From Gelidibacter mesophilus DSM 14095 (lineage in GTDB: Bacteria > Bacteroidota > Bacteroidia > Flavobacteriales > Flavobacteriaceae): a DNA stretch of 64,000 nucleotides. A program made the translations under genes and the position numbers. Position 1 is the first letter of the stretch, and each line of letters begins with the position of its first letter. A model generated the notes under the pieces. That model worked only from the letters and a program-made list of their open reading frames with translations, was not told the DNA's origin and did not search any database. This document shows positions 54,002-62,134 of the stretch, in pieces. Location of the stretch: positions 186,001 to 250,000 of the forward strand of contig NZ_AUHD01000005.1 in the NCBI RefSeq assembly GCF_000423005.1, read 5' to 3'.

Positions 54002-54334
54002 TCATTCAAACTCTCGGAACCCGTATTCTTTAATCGCATCCAAATCATTTACACTGATTCTTCCGATTATCCTTTTTCCACTTAAACAAAAACAGGCATT
54101 ACAGAGTTGTGGCGTTCCATTGGTGTCGATTTTCACGTTGTAGAGTTCAATATCTAAATCATCAAGATATTCAATTATTACGTCTGCTAATTCTTTATCA
54201 GTATCAGGATAGCCCCAAGAATCGAAACAATAGGTTTGATTGTATAAAACAAGAACACCATCATTTAAGTCATCATCTTTAGAGCAGCTCCATACGGTTA
54301 TTCCAACGGTTATAATTAAAAGGAGGTTTTTCAT
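54002..54334 (-). CDS. small hypothetical lipoprotein
   Basis: 110 residues with a lipobox (GITVWSC at about 11-17) followed by SKDDD. The mature part contains two cysteine pairs, including PQLCNACFCLSGKRI, so it may be disulfide-bonded. No family recognised. It lies on the same strand as two other small genes and the beta-lactamase, but intervals of 98-207 bp argue against a single operon. Confidence 0.65.
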   Translation of the reverse strand: MKNLLLIITVGITVWSCSKDDDLNDGVLVLYNQTYCFDSWGYPDTDKELADVIIEYLDDLDIELYNVKIDTNGTPQLCNACFCLSGKRIIGRISVNDLDAIKEYGFREFE

Positions 54335-54432
54335 GATTATTTGGTTTTCTCAATTATATGTTACTGTTCAGGCTGTGATCTAGCGCGCCCAGAGCCATTC
54401 CAGTTATATGCTTCCTAAATCAGGCCGTGACT

Positions 54433-55017
54433 TCAATAAGGTCTAAGAAATTTTTTACTTGCTGAGAGGTCAATGTCCATAAGATAACTAAGTTCTGCCC
54501 ATTCTACGACGTCATAATTTTCAAATTTATTTTTCCATTCAAATTCCTTTCCTTCTGGAACTTTGAACCTTATAATGCCACTATTCAAATCTATATTGTG
54601 ATTACCATTCAATTTGAATTCGGTCATAGATACCAGCCAATCTTGTTGGTATTTGAGGTTGTGCATGTCAAAAAGTTTTGGGAATAGCCATATTTGGTTC
54701 GTCTTTTAATGTAAATAACCTGATACAAACCAATCTAGACCGTCGTTGGTGTAACTTTTAGCGTTCAAATTATCTAAAATGAACTGTAGGTTTTCAGATG
54801 GCAGTTCAGATGTAAAGGACAAGGAGCTGATGTTATCAACTTCGAGCTCAAATTGATTGATGAAATTAAATAGATTTTGGATTTCTGTTCCACTCTTAAG
54901 CCCAACGGATACTTCTCCGGCGACAAACTCTCGGGTGTTTTTATCGGAATCATCAGATGAACATGATGTTAAAATTCCTATGATTGCTAAGAGAATAAAT
55001 GCTTTTTTCATAATCAT
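54433..55017 (-). pseudogene. lipoprotein gene split by one in-frame stop
   Basis: From 55017 the frame encodes a lipoprotein (MKKAFILLAIIGILTSC, then SSDDSDKN), with VAGEVSVGLKSGTEIQNLF in the middle, and stops at a TAA (54706-54708) after SGYLH. The same frame continues with no further stop through KTNQIWLFPKLFD and LVSMTEFKLNG to the stop at 54433. The continuation reads as a natural end of the same protein (acidic, SYLMDIDLSASKKF). One base change, probably from a sense codon, explains the break. Two starts, ATG at 55017 and at 55011, are equally possible. Confidence 0.75.
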
Positions 55018-55103
55018 CTTTTGCTAATAGATTCATTTTATGTGGTTTGGTTGCGTCAAAATTCTGACTAATTTTTTTAGTACAAGAAAAGTCAGAGCAT
55101 CAT

Positions 55104-55943
55104 TTATTTCAGGAGATTCAATCTTTTAAAAGCAAGAAGTGTTAAATCTGACCTTTGTTTTATAAATAAATCAACATCAAATTCTTCTTGAGGTTCCAAA
55201 TTTGTGGCAAATATATAAGTGGTGCTCTTTATTTCAATATATCCAACAAACCACCCATTGTAGTGTCCATTCTCATTTGAAAGCCCCGTTTTTCCGCTGA
55301 GTTTATATTGGTCAGTTTCCTCAATACGCATAATATGTTTCATTATTTTTTCTGTTCTTCCCGCAATTGGAAGTTCAGAGTTGTAGAGTCTTTTCAAGAA
55401 GTCGATTTGTTGCATTTGGCTAATTCGGGATTGGCCAACCAACCAGAATGTGTCAATATGTAGTGCGTCGATTGTTAAGTTTCCGTAGTTTAATTTATCA
55501 ACGTAATTATTCATCCGTTTAACGCCTATTTCTCTGGCTACTTCTTGATAGCAAGGTACACACGACCACTGAAAAGCGTTTTTCAAAACTAAATCCTGTT
55601 CCCAGTTTTTTGACCATTTCTTTTCCCCATCCCATTTGAAGATAGTGCTGTCACTTTCAATCACACCGGTTTCAACACCTATAATTGAATTAGGGATTTT
55701 AAACGTTGAGGCTGGCAAATGTCCCATACTTGCCCATTTAAAGTCATTTGAATAATAGCGATCCTCGTTTAAATCATAAATTAAAATGGAACCTGCAACT
55801 TTAGAAGAGTCAAGGATGGCTTGCAATTCTGGTTTCAGGATATGCGTTTTGACGGAATTATCGATGTTTAAAGGTTCTGCTTCTTGCTTTTCTTTGCAAG
55901 AAATCAATAGGGCTAGAAGCACGATTAGTGTTGTTAAACGCAT
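55104..55943 (-). CDS. class D beta-lactamase (OXA-like) lipoprotein
   Basis: 279 residues. Signal peptide with a lipobox LLISC (12-16). All class D motifs are present in order: S79-T-F-K82 (STFK), S127-C-V129 (the SxV motif), Y153-G-N155 (YGN) and K218-T-G220 (KTG), with W167 in the usual position near WLVG. This pattern indicates a functional serine beta-lactamase with K82 as the carbamylated lysine. Unlike most OXA enzymes it is a lipoprotein. Its spectrum cannot be inferred. Not flanked by insertion sequences or integron parts, so it looks like an intrinsic gene. Confidence 0.92.
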   Translation of the reverse strand: MRLTTLIVLLALLISCKEKQEAEPLNIDNSVKTHILKPELQAILDSSKVAGSILIYDLNEDRYYSNDFKWASMGHLPASTFKIPNSIIGVETGVIESDSTIFKWDGEKKWSKNWEQDLVLKNAFQWSCVPCYQEVAREIGVKRMNNYVDKLNYGNLTIDALHIDTFWLVGQSRISQMQQIDFLKRLYNSELPIAGRTEKIMKHIMRIEETDQYKLSGKTGLSNENGHYNGWFVGYIEIKSTTYIFATNLEPQEEFDVDLFIKQRSDLTLLAFKRLNLLK

Positions 55944-55981
55944 TTTGAATTATAAATTGTTAGTGTGTGTTTGGTTGTCTA

Positions 55982-56683
55982 TCACGCTGATATTTCCGCT
56001 TGCCAATATTCATAGCTTTTCACTTCTCCGTCGTCCATCTTAAAGTCATATGATATGAGATTGGCTTCACAAATTTCAAAGTCGATTTTATATTTAAAAA
56101 GCTCTCCGTCATAAGAAAATGTGTGATATTCTCCATTTTCTCCACATAAATCAATTCCTACAGGTAGTGATTTAACAAATGCGCTATCTATCTCTTTGCC
56201 AATAAAACTCTGGTCTAATTTGTCTGCTTGTGTTACAATAATTTTTGTCTTAATTCCTGATTTCAGAAACTCGTGCATGACTTCTTCGGACGTCTTGCCC
56301 CAAAGTGGTTCAACAACTTCAATTCCTAAAGGATGAAGTTTGCTTTCTCGATACAACTTTACATCTGCCAAAAAGATATCCCCAAAAATAAAATGAGTTA
56401 CCCCTTGATTTTTAAAATGTCTGATTGCTTCGGCCATTCCTTCTTCATAGGTTTTTTTGCCCTCTGAAAGTGGTACAGAATAAAGCGAGATTCCAATGCT
56501 GTCAGCTTGTTTTAATAAGAATTTTAGAGGAATAGCGTGAATCGACGATGTCAATGTATCTTGGTTGATTGTTGTCAATAGTGAAACAACCTCAAGTTCG
56601 TTTTCTTGAAGTGTCTTTAGAAGTGCTAATGCAGAATCTTTTCCGCCACTCCAATTAAATACTGCTTTTTTTCTTTCTGTCAT
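55982..56683 (-). CDS. Dph6-like ATP-pyrophosphatase
   Basis: 233 residues. The PP-loop S12-G-G-K-D-S17 follows KAVFNW, as in the diphthine--ammonia ligase/ATP-pyrophosphatase (DUF71) family. Further conserved pieces: HAIPLKFLLKQADSIGI, FGDIFLADVKLYRE, PLWGK and LCGENGEYHTFSYDG. In eukaryotes and archaea the enzyme makes diphthamide, but bacteria lack that modification in elongation factor 2, so a different amidation or cobalamin-linked role is likely. Lies 38 bp upstream of the beta-lactamase gene on the same strand, so co-transcription is possible. Confidence 0.88.
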   Translation of the reverse strand: MTERKKAVFNWSGGKDSALALLKTLQENELEVVSLLTTINQDTLTSSIHAIPLKFLLKQADSIGISLYSVPLSEGKKTYEEGMAEAIRHFKNQGVTHFIFGDIFLADVKLYRESKLHPLGIEVVEPLWGKTSEEVMHEFLKSGIKTKIIVTQADKLDQSFIGKEIDSAFVKSLPVGIDLCGENGEYHTFSYDGELFKYKIDFEICEANLISYDFKMDDGEVKSYEYWQAEISA

Positions 56684-56884
56684 AGTTTCTCTTGCTCGGG
56701 TTGCTCTTATTTATATTTATGTGTACTGTCCTGCCGGAACGTCCCAGACATCTGCGCTTATCAAGTACCAATTGGAAAATTCTTGTTATTTTTAAGTAAG
56801 ACGGATTTGGTAATTGCTTATCCATATTAGGTGCAGTTTTGTGTTATTTCAGTCGTGTTACAATTCTACAATTCCAATATTATG

Positions 56885-57474
56885 TCATTTTAAATAGGGA
56901 AGTAAAAGATAACTTGCTTTGGCTGGAATTGAATATTCATATCTTTTTTTTCTTATTTTATGCCATTGCTGATTTGATATTTCTCCCAAATATATACTGT
57001 CAATTTTTTTCATCAAAATCAATGCTTTGGCAATTCCTTTTAGAGTTGTTAAATAAGATATTCTATGTTCTGCTTGATGTTCATCCCAAGTTGGAGGTAA
57101 ATGCTTGTGGCTTATAAATTGATTTCTATTGATCTTAAAGTGATTATCTTTAATAAACTTTTCGAAATCTTTGAATTCGGATTCCAATGATTTTACCTTG
57201 CTAGTGGCAAAAAAGAAATTTACTTTTCCATAGCTTTTATGACTTAATTCGGACAATCTTGATATTATTTCGCTTTGAATTTTTTTTTAATTAGATTTAT
57301 CTTGTTTAATTCTTGGTTTGTTCTATTTTCCATTAAATTATCAGTTTGTAATTCATTGCTTAAAACATAGAAATCACGCATTAAAGTCCAAGACTGAATG
57401 ATTTCTCCAACTTCTCCTCTTAAATTAGATATTACATTTTCAGTTTCGGTTCTTTTAAATATAGATTTACCCAT
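56885..57474 (-). pseudogene. hypothetical gene frameshifted in an A9 run
   Basis: The first frame runs from the ATG at 57474 (MGKSIFKRTETENVIS) to a stop after KKKFKAK at 57265. The second frame covers 57256-56885 (start SELSHKSYGKVNFFF). Between them is a run of nine A (T9 on the + strand at 57280-57288). If one A is added, the first frame reads on through IQSEIISRLSELSHKSYG, joining two helical stretches smoothly, for one protein of about 195 residues. Neither half has a known domain. Either a real indel, a sequencing error or a slippage site. Confidence 0.65.
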
Positions 57475-57665
57475 TTAATTCAAATTGCAACTAACATTTA
57501 GACACACACAGTACATATCTTTTTTATATTCATATAATTTCTCAAATTCCATCCTCGAAAATAATATAAATGAACCGTATATCCTATAATTGACTCCACC
57601 AACGGCTCAGTCTGCCTCTAATCAAAAAAACCATCCTCAAAACTCCAAACCCCATAAATTAGCTG

Positions 57666-57673
57666 TATTTTTG
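57666..57673 (+). promoter_or_regulatory. -7 promoter box (TATTTTTG) of DEAD-box helicase gene
   Basis: TATTTTTG fits TAnnTTTG, leaving a leader of about 50 nt before the ATG at 57730. Confidence 0.5.
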
Positions 57674-57729
57674 CACAAAATTTAAAGGAGTGACCTAAAT
57701 TCATAGTGTTTGCTTCGTAAACACATTTT

Positions 57730-59010
57730 ATGTCATTTAACTCATTAGGATTATCTGATGCTTTGCTTAAAGCAGTCAGCAAACAAGGCTATACATCGCC
57801 TTCACCAATTCAACAAAAAGCCATTCCGTTAATTTTAGAAGGAAAAGATGTCTTAGCATCGGCACAAACGGGAACGGGTAAAACAGCAGGTTTTACACTG
57901 CCACTATTACAACTTTTATCACAAGGTCAACCTTTGCGCCAACGCCCAGTGCGTGCTTTGGTATTGACCCCAACCCGTGAATTGGCGGCACAGGTGTATC
58001 AAAACGTGAAGCAATACAGTACTTTTTTAGACATTAGAAGCACCGTTATCTTTGGAGGTGTCAACCAAAACCCGCAAGTAGCAACGCTTCGCAACGGTGT
58101 GGACGTACTGATTGCCACACCAGGACGTTTGTTGGATCTGCATAATCAGCGCTTATTGTCTCTCGCCAACGTTGAGATTCTCGTATTGGATGAGGCCGAT
58201 CGTATGTTGGATATGGGCTTTTTGCGGGATATCAAAAAAATAATGGCCATCATGCCAGCAAAACGTCAAAACCTTTTGTTTTCGGCAACGTTCTCGAAGG
58301 ATATCAAAGCCCTTGCAAATGATATTCTTAATCATCCGGTATTGGTAGAAGCAACTCCTGAAAACACAACGGTGGATGCGATCGACCAACAGGTCTATCG
58401 TGTTGCTAAAGGTTTAAAGCCTGATTTATTGGTGAAATTGATTTCTGATGGCAATTGGGAACAAATCTTGATTTTTACGCGTACCAAACACGGCGCGAAT
58501 AAATTGACGAAAAAACTGATCGACAATCGAATTAGCGCCATGGCCATCCACGGAAATAAAAGTCAAGGTGCTAGAACCAAAGCCTTAGACGGCTTTAAAA
58601 GAGGAACGGTGCGTGCCTTGGTGGCAACTGACATCGCAGCGCGCGGATTGGATATTCCATTATTGCCACACGTAGTCAATTTTGAACTTCCTAATATCGC
58701 TGAAGATTATGTACATCGAATTGGTAGAACCGGAAGGGCAGGCGCCAGTGGCTTGGCCGTTTCATTGGTAAGTGCAGATGAAACAAGCTTCCTTCGTGAT
58801 ATCGAAAAACTAATAGGGGAACGGATTCCGGTAGAAATCGTAGAAGGTTTTGAACCAGATCCAAATGCATCTACAGAGCCAATCAAACAAGGACAAGGAC
58901 GTGGCAATAGGCCAAAATCGAGTAGGTCAACAACTTCTAAAAAGTCGAATTCTGGTAGTCAAAGCTCTGGTAATTCCAATAGAAACAGAAATAGGAATAG
59001 ACGGAATTAA
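57730..59010 (+). CDS. DEAD-box RNA helicase, RhlE-like
   Basis: 426 residues. Motifs in order: the Q motif ([13 protein letters not shown] near 21-33), motif I AQTGTGKT (45-52), [16 protein letters not shown] at 154-157, SATF, then the C-terminal helicase part with RGLDIP and [10 protein letters not shown]. The last ~45 residues are a basic/serine/asparagine-rich tail ([11 protein letters not shown] end) that likely binds RNA. The [11 protein letters not shown] start is RhlE-like. Role in ribosome assembly or cold adaptation is inferred from the family. Confidence 0.95.
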   Translation: MSFNSLGLSDALLKAVSKQGYTSPSPIQQKAIPLILEGKDVLASAQTGTGKTAGFTLPLLQLLSQGQPLRQRPVRALVLTPTRELAAQVYQNVKQYSTFLDIRSTVIFGGVNQNPQVATLRNGVDVLIATPGRLLDLHNQRLLSLANVEILVLDEADRMLDMGFLRDIKKIMAIMPAKRQNLLFSATFSKDIKALANDILNHPVLVEATPENTTVDAIDQQVYRVAKGLKPDLLVKLISDGNWEQILIFTRTKHGANKLTKKLIDNRISAMAIHGNKSQGARTKALDGFKRGTVRALVATDIAARGLDIPLLPHVVNFELPNIAEDYVHRIGRTGRAGASGLAVSLVSADETSFLRDIEKLIGERIPVEIVEGFEPDPNASTEPIKQGQGRGNRPKSSRSTTSKKSNSGSQSSGNSNRNRNRNRRN

Positions 59011-59109
59011 TAGTGAGGATGAATTTGTAACGAAAGTGACAAGTTCAAACGTAATTTTAACCGAGTTCACAAAAAATACGAAAAAGAAACGATAAAAGAG
59101 AACCTTCAA

Positions 59110-59325
59110 ATGTTGACTCCAACTTTAAAAGATAAAATAATTGCCGTTTGTGAGGCAAAGATTGCTGCAAAAGGTACAAACGTTGGTTTGTCCTTTTATG
59201 CATTCTTTGCCAACAAAAATGATAATCCCGAAATGTTAATGGAAGCTGCCACGTGGTGGATACAAACGCACCAGTTGGATCATTTTGAGAAGGCGGTGAA
59301 GATATTGGCAATGGTGAAGGGTTAA
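59110..59325 (+). CDS. small conserved hypothetical protein
   Basis: 71 residues, helical (MLTPTLKDKIIAVCEAKIAA, AFFANKNDNPEML, ATWWIQTHQLDHFEKAV). No domain known to me. It follows the helicase gene by 99 bp, a distance compatible with co-transcription, but I see no direct link. No alternative start is better. Confidence 0.6.
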   Translation: MLTPTLKDKIIAVCEAKIAAKGTNVGLSFYAFFANKNDNPEMLMEAATWWIQTHQLDHFEKAVKILAMVKG

Positions 59326-59331
59326 GAGGAT

Positions 59332-59363
59332 TCTCTGGCAGAGCCGCGAACGCGCAGAGTGAC
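59332..59363. repeat. diverged copy of the CTCTGCG repeat
   Basis: TCTCTGGCAGAGCCGCGAAC and the following GCGCAGAGTGAC align with the inverted copy at 29971-30000, with a few changes. It lies seven bases after the small gene's stop. Confidence 0.45.
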
Positions 59364-59599
59364 ATTCTAAAATCCAAATTCAAATTATCAAATTACAGGT
59401 TTTTCAACAATCAATCAAAGACGAAACTCCAAATTATAGAAGAATTGTCTGAAGATTTTTTAATTTAGCAGTCAATGCCAATCAACGTTCTGTTTTTTCA
59501 GTATAAGATTTAAAAATTGTTAAAACATATCTTATTTGTTAGTCCGAAATCTTTAACACTTTTAGAAACGAGAAACGAGAAACAAGAAAACTCCAAAAC

Positions 59600-59818
59600 A
59601 TGCAACCCAATAATCCATTACACGGTGTAAAACTAGAGCAGATCATCAATGAATTGGTGGCGCATTATGGATGGGAATATATGGGCAGCATTATTAAAAT
59701 CAAGTGTTTTAATGAAGATCCATCAGTGAAATCCAGTTTAAAGTTTTTGAGACGTACGCCTTGGGCACGAGACAAAGTGGAAGTCATGTATTTAAGAATG
59801 TTACAAAAAAAACGCTAG
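59600..59818 (+). CDS. VF530 family protein (DUF2132)
   Basis: 72 residues. The pattern [34 protein letters not shown] and [20 protein letters not shown] is diagnostic of the VF530/DUF2132 family, small helical proteins whose structure resembles DNA-binding proteins; function unknown. Complete; ATG at 59600 is the only reasonable start. Alone in its direction here. Confidence 0.9.
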   Translation: MQPNNPLHGVKLEQIINELVAHYGWEYMGSIIKIKCFNEDPSVKSSLKFLRRTPWARDKVEVMYLRMLQKKR

Positions 59819-59922
59819 AATTCTACGGGTTTTCCTATCTCCATAATGTCGTCAGTATTTAGCGCTTTTAGGGTTAGAACATCAGGTGTGGTAGCCATAC
59901 GCACTATCTTGAACTGCGAAAA

Positions 59923-60190
59923 TCAAAGAAAACTTCCTCTTAAATATGGAATATGCGTAATGCGATAAAACCAGCCACTTTTTCCTGTATCATGAAGCTT
60001 TCTGATCTTTAGCGCCAAAGTAAGACTAATGAAAATAAACCAAAATAAACAGAAGGTTTCAGCCGCTATAATTCCCGCTAAAAATGCGAGGAGAATGATG
60101 ATCAGGATATGAAAGAAATAAATACCCGATAGTCCGTCCGTCTTGTGTAAAGTCGGATTTTTTTTTGATGGCGTCTAAATACCAGTGCAT
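59923..60190 (-). pseudogene. DUF805-like membrane gene frameshifted in an A9 run
   Basis: From the ATG at 60190 the first codons read [10 protein letters not shown], then a run of nine A (60158-60166 on the + strand as T). Removing one A lets the frame continue as [12 protein letters not shown] and through two hydrophobic stretches ([14 protein letters not shown] and [15 protein letters not shown]) to [13 protein letters not shown], the typical DUF805 motif, and a stop at 59923. The total is 268 bases, one more than 89 codons. Its C-terminus is shorter than usual, so the gene may also be truncated. The remaining 59819-60274 region shows nothing else. Confidence 0.6.
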
Positions 60191-60274
60191 AAGAGGTTGG
60201 ATGTGTTGCGGCAAATGCTAAACTAAAAAGATTTCTGATTCATCAACTCAAATCATCCGGAATTAGATGAACGG

Positions 60275-61114
60275 TTAATTTTCTTTATACGGATAGATGA
60301 GTTTAAAGGTGTCGTTAACGCTTTGATGCAAAATGGTCGCATGATTTTCATTTGGTAAAAACAGAAATTCTGCTTTGAGATTTGGCTTTCCCGAGTTTTT
60401 CAGAAGATTGGCTAAACTTTTCGCTTCCCGCTCCATAACCTCGCCTTCCGTCCCTACCGAAACATAGACGTTTACTGGCATCTTTTGATGGGCACCCAAA
60501 AACATTTTGGCATCTCTAAGTAGCGTTTCGTTATCCCACCACAAACTTGGACTGACAATTATATAATCCGTAAAAAGTTTAGGTCTTTTGAACAGTATTT
60601 CTGTGGCGAGCAAGCCACCCAAAGATTGTCCGATGATCATTTTTTGTGCATTGGTTGAATAATTCGCTGTGATAAAAGGCTGCACTTCGTTTTCTATAAA
60701 GTCAATAAACTTCCTGGAACCTCCAGTGGTTGGGAAGTCCATTTTCAACTTCTTATCCATGGTAGGAAAAGTAAAATCTCTTTTCCTGTCGATATTTGCA
60801 ATCCCCACCACTATAGTTTTAGGCATATTCATCTGCAAATTAAAAAACTGAACTAAGCCCACTATATGTATAAAATCTTCATGCATACTGCCATCCAAAA
60901 CATAGATTACTGGATGTTTTAAGGTGTCCGAAACTTTATAGCCGTCTGGCAAATAAATGTTGAGTGTTCTTGACTCTGATAGAATTTTTGAATCGATGTT
61001 GATCACTTCACCAATGGTTAATGGTGTTTTGGAACTTTCCTTTAAAGTAGACTGTGCTTCCGCAGATGTTAGGCCAATGGTAATTAAAAGAAATGTGATG
61101 TAAAGATATTTCAT
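60275..61114 (-). CDS. secreted alpha/beta hydrolase (esterase D/IroE-like)
   Basis: 279 residues with a signal peptide (about 1-20, TSAEAQ). The nucleophile motif G162-Q-S164-L-G166 is followed by GLLATEILFKRP and SPSLWWDNE; the C-terminal histidine is likely in NENHATILHQS. The family includes enterobactin esterases and S-formylglutathione hydrolases; export and the SLWW block favour the siderophore-esterase (IroE-like) branch, but the substrate is not shown. Single gene. Confidence 0.85.
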   Translation of the reverse strand: MKYLYITFLLITIGLTSAEAQSTLKESSKTPLTIGEVINIDSKILSESRTLNIYLPDGYKVSDTLKHPVIYVLDGSMHEDFIHIVGLVQFFNLQMNMPKTIVVGIANIDRKRDFTFPTMDKKLKMDFPTTGGSRKFIDFIENEVQPFITANYSTNAQKMIIGQSLGGLLATEILFKRPKLFTDYIIVSPSLWWDNETLLRDAKMFLGAHQKMPVNVYVSVGTEGEVMEREAKSLANLLKNSGKPNLKAEFLFLPNENHATILHQSVNDTFKLIYPYKEN

Positions 61115-61472
61115 TATTGGGATTGTTTAAATGGATTTGTATTTGTAGAAACGTCCCAAATATAATGTATTGATGGGGTTTTAATGCGGTTTTTAACTTT
61201 TTGAAATAGGAATTTCACATCTATTTCTTAGACACGGATGATATCAATTTACTATTCTTTAGAGGTAGATTCCACAAATTATACGGATTTAATGATCTCA
61301 CTAATTTTAAAGAATGATTTAGAAAGCAATTTGGAGCGATGTTCATCCTGAATTCAACAATTTTACAGATTGTATTTATTAAAAACTGAACGCCATCTTT
61401 AATGATAGACAGCGCTAGTCTTAATTCTTGATTCCAGAAGTCCCGATTTTTCGGGACGATCTTAAAGTTTTT
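61115..61472. other. gap with hairpin GTCCCGA/TCGGGAC
   Basis: A 7 bp stem at 61440-61446 and 61451-61457 with a four base loop lies 16 bp beyond the stop of the - strand gene at 61473. No U tract follows on that strand, so it is a weak terminator or a small repeat. The rest of the 358 bp gap holds no gene that I can support. Confidence 0.5.
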
Positions 61473-62132
61473 CTAATCTTCGTCCTCCTCAAAAAACGCA
61501 ATAGTGGCATCAAACTCAGCATCTTTAAACTCATCGCGGCTGATCCAATATTCAGAAGTAGTCATGATATAAGAATTGTCTCCCGTAGATTTTAATTCCC
61601 ATACAATGTCCTTGGCTTCATCAAAGGCTTCTTTTCCCGCCAATTGGTCGGCATACAAACGTTTGATGACGTTGTTGTTGGCCAAGGTTTGGTCCAAAAT
61701 TTTTAAGATGGCTTCTTTGGTGATGTCTTGGTTGGGCGTTATTTCAAATTCGATAATTGTGGCCTTTGCACTCGGAAATGTTCCGTTATAGGCTTTATGC
61801 AACAATTGGTTGATATTAAAAAGCTGATGGTGCAAACTAATATCACTGTATTCTTCAGAAATCTTATCGAGCAACATATCGTGCGACATCTGGTCAATTT
61901 GCCCTTCATTTAAATGCGCTGACAATTTATAATCCAAGAGTATTGCAGCGGCTTCATGGCCCTCATAATCGGAGATGGCCATAAAAAGCAGTTCTTGGAG
62001 CTCTTCCGGTTTTGAGTTTTGGGCATCCGGGAAACCAAAACGCTCCAAAAGTTCTATATAATCGGCATTCGTCCATGCCTCTTTAAATTCTTCAACAGTT
62101 TTTACACTATTGATAATGATATGATAAGTCAT
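61473..62132 (-). CDS. hypothetical protein linked to GNAT-nitrilase gene
   Basis: 219 residues, acidic, mainly helical in the first half (EEFKEAWTNADYIELLERFG, PEELQELLFMAISDYEGHEA) and beta/helical in the second (TIIEFEITPNQDITKEAILK). No signal peptide, so cytoplasmic. No domain is known to me. Its start lies two bases after the stop of the GNAT-nitrilase gene, so the two are co-transcribed and may work together. Confidence 0.7.
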   Translation of the reverse strand: MTYHIIINSVKTVEEFKEAWTNADYIELLERFGFPDAQNSKPEELQELLFMAISDYEGHEAAAILLDYKLSAHLNEGQIDQMSHDMLLDKISEEYSDISLHHQLFNINQLLHKAYNGTFPSAKATIIEFEITPNQDITKEAILKILDQTLANNNVIKRLYADQLAGKEAFDEAKDIVWELKSTGDNSYIMTTSEYWISRDEFKDAEFDATIAFFEEDED

Positions 62133-62134
62133 AA

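Noticed and set aside
56839-57117. 92-codon frame on the + strand
   Set aside because: It is antisense to the frameshifted hypothetical gene and consists of hydrophobic residues without a family pattern.
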